Positions 12,601 through 24,000 of a DNA stretch of 64,000 nt are shown here, in pieces; within the stretch, counting starts at the first letter, position 1; every line of letters starts with the position of its first letter. The notes beneath the pieces are model-generated. The model saw nothing but the letters and a program-made list of their open reading frames with translations. It was not told the origin of the DNA and searched no databases. The position numbers and the translations under genes were made by a program. The stretch is from Symsagittifera roscoffensis (lineage: Eukaryota > Xenacoelomorpha > Acoela > Convolutidae), in assembly GCF_963678635.1 (NCBI RefSeq), contig NC_087064.1, positions 65,837,548 to 65,901,547 on the forward strand. Reading direction: 5' to 3'.

Positions 12601-15600
12601 TGAAAAATGTATGATTTTGAATATATCAATATGTCACTATCAAAGGGAGGCATCATGGTGATATTCCGACTGTTCCAACTGCATTTTAACTTCTCTGCGT
12701 AGGTTTTGATTAATAAAAAGATGATGACTTTCTCAAAAAAAAATTTTTAATTTGTTTCCTTTCCAGAAAAGTTTTCATTATTTAATAAAATGTCAGAACC
12801 TTTATGATTAGAAAAAAAATCGTTGTCTAATAAAAGTCAGTATATGATTTTAAAAAATCAGAACTGGATTATAATCATTTTTTTACGATCAATATAACCA
12901 ATTAGAAGCAATATAATCAATTATAATATAGAGAGAAAACGTGGGAAGGGGGTTGAGTACACAGGGGGTGATCTGTTATAATCGACTCACTTCTATGGAC
13001 GCCTGGTGCGAGACGCTTGAATATTCGATAATAATTTGAGTCAGCAAGGAATTTTCTTCATTTTTCTTTGAAAGACTTCGCACACCTTTTTACGGTGAAG
13101 GTGACAATTTTTGCATCTTTTAACACATTATTTGGATCAACTATGGTGCCTGAGGACAATTTGGAAATAGTTCTCAATTGTAATATTTAGCGGATTTGTC
13201 CCGCACTCACAAATTTAGGGTCGCGGAAAATTTTATCGAACTTTTATATGTCGACAAATTTGATTTTCTGAGCTCTACCAAATCACTATAAAACCTTAAG
13301 ACCCTATTTTGACCAAATTTTCTGCCCCTTTAGAAAAACTTTAGGGTCAGTCAGCCGAAAATGGATGTCTCAAAATAGGACAAATGGAGACCCTTTGGGT
13401 CAGCAGGGGGTCGAATCCCTGAGGGGAGCGTAAGTCCCCCGCCCCCTTCTCCCACCCTTCTCCCCTAAATCCGCTGGTGCTATCTTTGAAAAGTGGGAAA
13501 AAATAGAATATAGGAGACTAAAATCAACACAAGTTCGGATTTAGAACTCTTTGTTTCGATGGGTCGGTTTTATAAGTATTTAGAAATTTTTAATAAATCT
13601 GTCTAAGCAGCTATAAATTTTGGTTTCAATGACTACAGAAAAACAGATCAAGTAAGACATTTTCATGTCTTTTTTTGAAAACTTTTTACCCGAACTTCGA
13701 GTTGTTCTGGCAAGCGCTACCCGCAAACAATGGTATATACTGACACCAAAGGAGCCTTAAAAAATTTGAGGTCGATCTGTCAAAAATGGATTTCTCGAAA
13801 TAGTTACAAAAGTGGTGATGAGGGGGTCGCATCCCTGGAGGTAAAATGTCCGCCCTTGCTCTAGGCCTCAATCCACTATTGCCACCTTGAAAAAATGCAT
13901 GCCCAGGGGTTAAAGGAAAAAAGATAAAATTTATGGCGGTAGGAAATCTGAGGTCTCGATCAATTTCCTGGGCTAACTTTTGCGCCCTAACTAACTTTTT
14001 TTTGATCCATCAAAAGTTCATTCCAACTAAGAAGTGGGTAAAGTTTATTGCTACCATTACTTCAGAACAAGCTCCACTTTAACTCAAATTGATTATGTAA
14101 GTTGCTTTTTTCTGTGCCAAAAACTTAAGAGAAATGTAAAATTTATAGTTATACTTCCTCATATGTGCAGTTTTGTAAAAAGTAAACAAGTTATATTTAT
14201 CAAACAATTATTTTTGAATGTTTTTTTTTTCAGTCTTTTTTTTGAGTTTTTTTTCAGTCTCCACTTTGATTTTTTCTGAAATTCAATTTCTTATAAAAGA
14301 ATCAAAATTGACTGTTGCAGTTCTAAACTGCCACAAAAAAGGTCAGCGTGAGAAAACTATCAGTTTTTTTTATTGTTCCGACTTTCGATACGAAAGTAAC
14401 GGAATATTTGTGCTCGGGGTGGGTTTTTTTTTCTTCAGACAAATTTCGACTTTTTAACTAGCCATTTTTGACGGAACTTTTTTATATCATTCTTAAGATA
14501 TTGTTGTCATGAGCTCAAATTTGAAACGATATTTCACCAGTGATCATTTTTCGTAAAGTTATGGGGGTTTAAAAATTGCCATTTTAGCCAATTTTGGACA
14601 ATTAACGCGCGATATATTTCGCGCTATTAAAGCGTAAGCGGAGATTTAATCAGTCTTAGAAATCGTTCCAAATTGGTTGAAAGAAGCTCATTTGCCATAA
14701 ATGATTTATTACAATGAGCGAAAAGTATTCTTTTGTATTTTGTATGGCGTGTGGTGGGATGATTTCATTTAAAAAAATCAAATTTAAGAAATTTTTGTTT
14801 CAATTTATTTTATTACATTTAATTTTTTTATGTTACTACTGCTCTATAAACCTTAAAAGACAGTTGGAACATTCAGGGCTCTGCCCTCATACGAGCAGTC
14901 TTGTTTTCATTTATGCTTCGATTTGATCACCGAAATTTAAAAAAGAACATAAGAACACAAAAAAGTCCCAAAGTTTGAAAGATTAATGAGCTTTATGAAC
15001 ATAAATTTCGCTCCAATGAAAATTTTATTAGATTTTTAAACTAAAACAGTTGCGTGTTAAAATTCGCCCAAGGCAGGGGCGGATCTAGGATTTTCTCGAG
15101 ATTTTTCGAAAATTTTGTCAACCTTTTATTAGGTCGACTTTATTGATTTTCCGAGCACTCCCAGACCACTATAATTTTTTTGGAAAATTTTTGGACAGCC
15201 GTTTTTGGGCACTTATAGGACAATTATGACCAAAAAAATTAAGTTAACTCGCTCCCCTTCAAAACTTGCATATACTTGCACCAGAGGCGCCTTTAAAAAA
15301 TTAGGGTTGGTCGGATGAATGGTTGGTTAGGCGATCGAATCCCTGAGGTAATGGGGGGGGGGGGGGGGGGGGGGCGTTTGCCTTCTTCTAGAACCGCCCC
15401 AGGTCCAAGGCACTCTTGGTAGGCCAAAAATAGACACTGTAAGACTTTAGTAAGCCAGAGTTTGGAAAAGTTTAACAGAAATTGAAAAAATTTGGCAACA
15501 AGGATTGAGTGATTGAGTGAGGGGGGGGGGGGGGGGGGTTCTACTGATTGCAATGTTTAGACATTCATTTTAATGACGACATAGTTCAAATTCTATTCTA

Positions 15601-18600
15601 ATAATGTTTTTTATCTTTTCTTGAAACAGGAGTAAATTGAAGGGAAAATTAGATAAAAGCTGTCTTATTGAGCTGCGCAGCGAGTGAAGACTCGAGAAGA
15701 AAGAGGAAGAAAAATTTGATACATATCAACTTGTCCAGCTTATCAGTTAAAAGGTCTTTGAAGCTTACCCACTTTAGTTAGTGAAACCTTTTTGTTTTCA
15801 AGCTTTAATTTTGGCTGACCATGATTGGTTTCCTGTGTTGAGTTCTAATTCATTTTTTGCTCAAAAGTATATGTTGGTCAGTGAGAGTGGGTACAAATTA
15901 GCCGATCAAAAAAGCGGATCTCTTTAACTATTTCCCCATTTTGCAAGTGGGGAGACATTCGTCACTAGGTTCAAAATTGGAGTTTTTGGCTTTTGTCCAC
16001 TTTTTCTGCCCAATTTTTTTTCCTTTTCTCTGAATTTTTTGCTGAATTTCCTCAAAACTACAAAAAAAGTTTTCATTTCTTCTAAGAAGTTTTTTTATTA
16101 CGTAGCTGCAAGTTTTGTATATGTTTTTATTTGCTTAAGTTTTTCTGCAGGAAGTTATTGCAGAAAAATTCGGTATAAGAAAACTAGACAAGACTGCTCG
16201 TATCAGGGCAAAGCCCTGAATGTTCCGACTGTCTTTTAAGCTAAAAAATTTAAAAATTTTTTTCTAAAATTTGAAATTTTTTCCATGAAAATCATCCCCC
16301 CCACACGCCATATAAACTACAAAAGAATAGATTTAGCTCCTTGTAACAAATCAATTAAGGCAAATAAGCTTCTTACAACCAATTTGGAACGATTTCTAAG
16401 ACGGATTAAATCTCCGCTTACGCGTTAATAGCGCGAAACAGATCGCGCGTTAATTGTCCAAAATTAGCCAAAATGGTAATCTTTAAACCCTCATAACTTT
16501 ACAAAAAATGATCACAGGTAAAATATCGTTTCAAAATTAAGCTCAGGACAACAATACCTTTTGAATGATATAGGAAAATTCCGTCAAAAATGGCTAGTTA
16601 AAAAGTCGAAATTTGTCTGAAGAAAAAAAAAACCCACCCCGAGCACAAATATTCCGTTACTTTCGTATCGAAAGTCGGAACAAAACGGCTCAAGCGCAGT
16701 TTTCGCAAATGCACTTGTAGATAACACTCATACATCAGGTCAAGGCAAAAAAAAAGATAATTTTTTGCGCAAATCCTGCTCTTTTTTTTTCCAGCAAACC
16801 CTGCAGAATTTAGCCAAAACTCTACTCATTCAATTTATTAAGAAAATAAGTAAAATTTTGCGTTCAAAATCTTGGCTTCAGATAAATAAACTAGAATCGA
16901 TTGACGTAAAACAGCAGCCCCAATTTTGATTCGTTCCAGTTTTCTTCCGATTATCTAGACAAAAGCTCTGCTATCCGAATTTTTAACAAGACTGCTTGTA
17001 TATCAAGGCAAAGCCCTGAATGTTTCGACTACCCCTTGGCTGGTCTGGAATAGTTTTGTTCAGAAATGTTTTTGAAAAACTGTAACTTTTGTACTGCCAA
17101 TACGAAATGCAAGTGCTAGCATTTGAGTACAATTAGTATGACAAGTATAGTTGGCCTCAATCAAATTTGGAATGATTATGAGTGCGAATAAATTGTCATG
17201 CACAAGTAATTCGCGTAGTGAAACAATCAAAGTATTATTTTAGCAGCGTTTAAGCATAATCGCTCGATAATCCAAAGCTTTCCGCATCAAACCCCATACA
17301 CTTTCAATGTTTGTTAAGTTGGTCTGTATTCGAAAAAACACCCAAACAAATATATTCCTCGCTTTCTACGAACAAAAAAATTAAGCAGCTAAATTTACAG
17401 GCACGTAACTTGCATCAGCTCAGCTGTTGCCCCAAAAATGTATAAAATTGATTAAGAAGAACTAAATTTGCGGATTTTTTCATATTTCTTTTTTATATCT
17501 CCCCTCATACGAGCAGTCTTGTTTTCATTTATGCTTCGATTTGATCACCGAAATTTAAAAAAGAACATAAGAACACAAAAAAGTCCCAAAGTTTGAAAGA
17601 TTAATGAGCTTTATGAACATAAATTTCGCTCCAATGAAAATTTTATTAGATTTTTAAACTAAAACAGTTGCGTGTTGAAATTCGCCCAAGGCAGGGGCGG
17701 ATCTAGGATTTTCTCGAGATTTTTCGAAAATTTTGTCAACCTTTTATTAGGTCGACTTAATTGATTTTCCGAGCACTCCCAGACCACTATATTTTTTTTG
17801 GAAAATTTTTGGACAGCCGTTTTTGGGCACTTATAGGACAATTATGACCAAAAAAATTAAGTTAACTCGCTCCCCTTCAAAACTTGCATATACTTGCACC
17901 AGAGGCGCCTTTAAAAAATTAGGGTTGGTCGGATGAATGGTTGGTTAGGCGATCGAATCCCTGAGGTAATGGGGGGGGGGGGCGTTTGCCTTCTTCTAGA
18001 ACCGCCCCAGGTCCAAGGCACTCTTGGTAGGCCAAAAATAGACACTGTAAGACTTTAGTAAGCCAGAGTTTGGAAAAGTTTAACAGAAATTGAAAAAATT
18101 TGGCAACAAGGATTGAGTGATTGAGTGAGGGGGGGGGGGTTCTACTGATTGCAATGTTTAGACATTCATTTTAATGACGACATAGTTCAAATTCTATTCT
18201 AATAATGTTTTTTATCTTTTCTTGAAACAGGAGTAAATTGAAGGGAAAATTAGATAAAAGCTGTCTTATTGAGCTGCGCAGCGAGTGAAGACTCGAGAAG
18301 AAAGAGGAAGAAAAATTTGATACATATCAACTTGTCCAGCTTATCAGTTAAAAGGTCTTTGAAGCTTACCCACTTTAGTTAGTGAAACCTTTTTGTTTTC
18401 AAGCTTTAATTTTGGCTGACCATGATTGGTTTCCTGTGTTGAGTTCTAATTCATTTTTTGCTCAAAAGTATATGTTGGTCAGTGAGAGTGGGTACAAATT
18501 AGCCGATCAAAAAAGCGGATCTCTTTAACTATTTCCCCATTTTGCAAGTGGGGAGACATTCGTCACTAGGTTCAAAATTGGAGTTTTTGGCTTTTGTCCA

Positions 18601-21055
18601 CTTTTTCTGCCCAATTTTTTTTCCTTTTCTCTGAATTTTTTGCTGAATTTCCTCAAAACTACAAAAAAAGTTTTCATTTCTTCTAAGAAGTTTTTTTATT
18701 ACGTAGCTGCAAGTTTTGTATATGTTTTTATTTGCTTAAGTTTTTCTGCAGGAAGTTATTGCAGAAAAATTCGGTATAAGAAAACTAGACAAGACTGCTC
18801 GTATCAGGGCAAAGCCCTGAATGTTCCGACTGTCTTTTAAGCTAAAAAATTTAAAAAATTTTTTCTAAAATTTGAAATTTTTTCCATGAAAATCATCCCC
18901 CCCCACACGCCATATAAACTACAAAAGAATAGATTTAGCTCCTTGTAACAAATCAATTAAGGCAAATAAGCTTCTTACAACCAATTTGGAATGATTTCTA
19001 AGACGGATTAACTCTCCGCTTGCGCGTTAATAGCGCGAAACAGATCGCGCGTTAATTGTCCAAAATTAGCCAAAATGGTAATCTTTAAACCCTCATAACT
19101 TTACAAAAAATGATCACAGGTAAAATATCGTTTCAAAATTAAGCTCAGGACAACAATACCTTTTGAATGATATAGAAAAATTCCGTCAAAAATGGCTAGT
19201 TAAAAAGTCGAAATTTGTCTGAAGAAAAAAAAAACCCACCCCGAGCACAAATATTCCGTTACTTTCGTATCGAAAGTCGGAACAAAACGGCTCAAGCGCA
19301 GTTTTCGCAAATGCACTTGTAGATAACACTCATACATCAGGTCAAGGCAAAAAAAAGATAATTTTTTGCGCAAATCCTGCTCTTTTTTTTTCCAGCAAAC
19401 CCTGCAGAATTTAGCCAAAACTCTACTCATTCAATTTATTAAGAAAATAAGTAAAATTTTGCGTTCAAATTCTTGGCTTCAGATAAATAAACTAGAATCG
19501 ATTGACGTAAAACAGCAGCCCCAATTTTGATTCGTTCCAGTTTTCTTCCGATTATCTAGACAAAAGCTCTGCTATCCGAATTTTTAACAAGACTGCTTGT
19601 ATATCAAGGCAAAGCCCTGAATGTTTCGACTACCCCTTGGCTGGTCTGGAATAGTTTTGTTTAGAAATGTTTTTGAAAAACTGTAACTTTTGTACTGCCA
19701 ATACGAAATGCAAGTGCTAGCATTTGAGTACAATTAGTATGACAAGTATAGTTGGCCTCAATCAAATTTGGAATGATTATGAGTGCGAATAAATTGTCAT
19801 GCACAAGTAATTCGCGTAGTGAAACAATCAAAGTATTATTTTAGCAGCGTTTAAGCATAATCGCTCGATAATCCAAAGCTTTCCGCATCAAACCCCATAC
19901 ACTTTCAATGTTTGTTAAGTTGGTCTGTATTCGAAAAAACACCCAAACAAATATATTCCTCGCTTTCTACGAACAAAAAAATTAAGCAGCTAAATTTACA
20001 GGCACGTAACTTGCATCAGCTCAGCTGTTGCCCCAAAAATGTATAAAATTGATTAAGAAGAACTAAATTTGCGGATTTTTTCATATTTCTTTTTTATATC
20101 TCTTTGAACAACACTATTGTGAGTAACAGAAATTGAAGTTTCATCGCTGAATAACATAAAAAACCTCGTTGTAAATGCACTGAAAAAAAAGCCAGCTAAA
20201 TTTGAGTAAACCAATTTGTTTGCGAGTTTTTTTTAGTTTTTGCAAAACAATTGCTTCGTTTTGGTTCGTCATGACTTGATAACATCTGCAAAAAAACAAT
20301 TGCTGATTTTCTCAAACTTTGGGAGGAGCTTAACAAGTTTTCGTATTTTTTTCCCAAGTAAAACTTAATTTTTATGGTTAAAATAAATTTATAAGACTAC
20401 AACTTAAAGTCTACTATGTAGGAATCATACTCGCGTTATATTCAACAATTTCAAACGGTTTTTCAAAACACTGGAATATCGCTTTGGAAATTTTTTATGA
20501 CGTTCGAATCAAGAATAAAAGATTTTAAATACAATATACCTTTGGCTTCCTTCCAATAATTAATTGTGTACTTGCTTTTGCATTTAAAACAATACAAAAA
20601 GAAAAAAAAATTGAAACCAAAATTTTTGAGTCGACATGGGCGACTAAGTTTAGTAGATTAGAAGACCTTCCGAGAGAAAATAATCCTTAACAACAGTAAA
20701 ATTCAGACCATTTGAATTTATAAGGAAATCAATTGTAGTGTCCTTGAACTGTTTAATTTAAAAAAAAAACTAATATAGGTCATTATTTTGGCCGATTGGT
20801 TTTATCAAGATAATCTTTGATAAAACTTTCTTTTCACTTCTAAGATGGGCTATTTTTTAAAACATTTTGCCGAATTTTTTCAAAAATTACTGTTCTATGT
20901 CTTTTAAGTACTGGTGCTGAAAAATCAATTACGAAAAAATTCTATTCAACTTCTACTGCCCGAACAAAAAAACACGTTTAACCATTACAAACCATAAGTC
21001 TATCCCCCATGGGGCAGTTGCGAGGGGAGTTGTGTTGAGGGTGACTTGAATGTGT

Positions 21056-21086
<31 letters not shown>

Positions 21087-24000
21087 CTTTAACGAGGGAG
21101 GGGGGGGGCGTGGTTTGAGAGAATAGAGATTGTGGTTAAAAAATTTAAGCTGTGGATGAAGAAAATGTTTAAGCAAAACATTGAAAAGAAAACTTTGCCA
21201 TGAATTGAAAATTTGAGAAAAAAAATGAAAATATACATTCTAATGTGAAATATAAAAAAAAGTCAACGTTAACAACTGAACCAAACTAGCAAATGAAATA
21301 GTTTCCAACCAATTTATAAAATTCATCGATTACCTCTCCAAATAACCTTATTAACCGATTTTAGTGGATTCCAATGTCATGATTATTGTCCATTTTTAAG
21401 GAACTCTTATTGATACTGACTACAAAACGACAGTATAATCAATTACACTCATGAGCGTTTGATGCGGATACCTTTTTTAAGTTCAGAACTACACGTATAA
21501 TCTCGCTACAAGAATTTGATTAAGAAAAAGTCGAAACGCATACAGAGGTTTGCTGCCAAAAATGAGAGTGAAAAAAATAGGAGGGTAAAATTTTGCAAAG
21601 ATTCAAATTAACAATTACTATAGCTAAATGAGACAAAATTGGTAAATGAGAAAATCGGGGCGTAAATTGAAAAACAAATGAGCTCTCATTTTTATTGTTT
21701 CCGACTTTCAAAGAAAATCTGTGCTCGGTTGGTATTTTTTTTTTCTCCGGGCGAATTTCTTTAACTAGCTGATTTTGACTGAACTTTTTAAATATCACTC
21801 AAAAATACTGTTGTCTTGAATTCAAAATTAACAAGACTGCTCGTATCAGGGCGAAGCCTTGAATGTTCCGACTGCCTTTTAATGTTTAAGGAGCAGTAAT
21901 AACCTATAAAAATAAAATGTAATAAAATAAAATGAAACAAAAATTTCTTAAATTTGATTTTTTTAAATGAAATCATCCCACCACACGCCATACAAAATAC
22001 AAAAGAATACTTTTCGCTCATTGTAATAAATCATTTATGGCAAATGAGCTTCTTTCAACCAATTTGGAACGATTTCTAAGACGGATTAAATCACCGCTTA
22101 CGCGTTAATAGCGCGAAAAATATCGCGTGTTAATTGTCCCAAATTGGCCATATTGGCAATCTTTAAACCCCCATAACTTTACAAAAAATGATCACAGATG
22201 AATTATGTTTTCAAATTTAAGCTCAGGACATTAATATCTTTTAAATGATATAAAAAAATTCCGTCAAAAATGGCTAGTTAAAAAGTCGAAATTTGTCTGA
22301 AGAAAAAAAAAACCCACCCCGAGCACAAATATTCCGTTACTTTCGTATCGAAAGTCGGAACAACAAGACTGCTCGTATCAGGGCGAAGCCCTGAATGTTC
22401 CAACTACTTTTGAAGGTTTATGGAGCAGCAGTAATAGCATAAAAACATAATATGAAATAAAATAAAATGAATTTTTTTTTTAAAGCTTCAAATTTTTTAT
22501 GAAAATCATCCCCCCACACGCCATATTACGTACAAAAAGATAGTTTTGGTTCCTTGTAACACATCAATATGGCAAATAAACTTCGTTCAACCAATTTGGA
22601 ACGATTTATACGACGGATTAAATCTCCGCTTACGCGTTAATAGCGCGAATTATATCGCGCGTTAATTGTCCCAAATTGGTCAAAATGGCCAAAATGGCAA
22701 TCTTTAAACCCTCATAACTTTACGAAAAAAGATCACAGGTGAAATATCTTTCCAAATTTAAGCTCAAGACAACAATATCTTTTGAATGATATAAAAAAAA
22801 ATCCGTCAAAGATGGCTAGTTAAAAAGTCGGAATTTGTCTGAAGAAAAAAAAACCCACCCCGAGCACAAATATTCAGTTACTTTCGTATCGAAAGTCGGA
22901 ACAAAAAGATATTCGACGTGTGATAAATTTTTTTTAAATATGGGGATTTAATTATTACCAATTTGAGCAATTTGGGATAATTAACGCGCGATATATTTCG
23001 TGCTATTAATGCATAAGCGGAGATTAATTCCTACTTAGAAATCGTTCCCAATTATATTGAGACTTGCTATTTGGTCTATTTGAAACTTTAAAAATTTTGA
23101 GCAATAGATCACTTTGTACTTTACATAACTTGAAGGTAATGATTTTGAAAATAGTTCTTTAGATTGCAGTTTTTTTCCTTTGTTTAAAATTTGTCCAATT
23201 TTTAAAAGGAGCTTTTACTTCATAAAACTTAAAGTGCAGTCGGACATTCAGAGCTTTGCCATGAAACGAGCAGGTTTGGTGAAAATTACAAACCAGGGCA
23301 ACAAAATTTTATTCCAGCCTAATTGAGTATTTAACAAAATCCAAGCTATTTGAATAAATTAATATGTGAAACAGAACTTGTAATCACGGTTAAGTCAGTT
23401 AAATTTTTTTACATGAGCATGCTAATCAGCACACATTCTACACACTAGTAGAATCCTTTGGTCCCCGAGAAGGTCCCAAAGAATTCTGCTGGCAGCAGAA
23501 TTTATCAGAATTGGCAAAATTCGGCTTATAGAGCAGAAAATTTTATAGAGCAGCAGATAGAGCAGAACCTAACCATACGGCAAAATTTGTCGATACTTCT
23601 CAAAAAACTTTTTAAAATAAAAAATGAAAGCTGTAATTCGATTTTTCGGAGATGCCATATGTCTTTATGCTCGACTCAACACAAAAAATTAATCTATCTG
23701 CAACTACTAATCTACTAGTTTGCTGCTGGGAAGTGCTCAGCTTGTTTTTCAAATTGTTTTTTTTTTGAAAAACGATAAAAACGATCTTTTTATAGTAATA
23801 AACGTATGATTAATGAGAATTTTCATTGTGATAAACGTATGATTAATGAGAATTTTCATAGAGCAGAAAAGGCAGAATCTTTATATGAAGCAGCAGAATT
23901 TGCTCTATACAGCAGCAGAAATGTTTGCGGCCTGGTCCCCGAGAGAGCGGCCATTTTGCCGTGTTCACTGAATAAAGTGGCAGTTATGAGAGACATAAAT

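Larger units (their letters stand above)
14884..17501. repeat. 2.6-kb tandem duplication, copy 1
   Basis: The unit starts inside the family A terminal hairpin (CCCTCATACGAGC at 14884) and ends ...TTTTTTATATCTC at 17501, where CCCTCATACGAGC recurs. It contains one family E element, one full family A element (minus) and one family B remnant. The second copy is nearly identical apart from homopolymer lengths and scattered substitutions, so the event is recent or an assembly duplicate. Confidence 0.93.
21694..23277 (+). mobile_element. Family A element (host copy), split by a nested dimer
   Basis: The 5' part (21694-21830) begins TTGTTTCCGACTTTC. The 3' part (22904-23277) resumes with AAAGATATTCGACGTGTGAT and ends GCAGTCGGACATTCAGAGC, then ACGAGCAGG. 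Together they make one decayed full element. The inserted 1.07 kb consists of two family A copies in the opposite orientation. Confidence 0.85.

Noticed and set aside
16039-16239. A 66-codon open frame perfectly repeated at 18640-18840
   Set aside because: It is identical only because it lies in the 2.6-kb tandem duplication, and it reads into the terminal hairpin of a family A element, so it is not a conserved gene.
21788-22021. Minus-strand open frame resembling one at 14714-14926 on the plus strand
   Set aside because: Both are the same stretch of family A elements; the similarity is due to the repeat, and other copies are not open.
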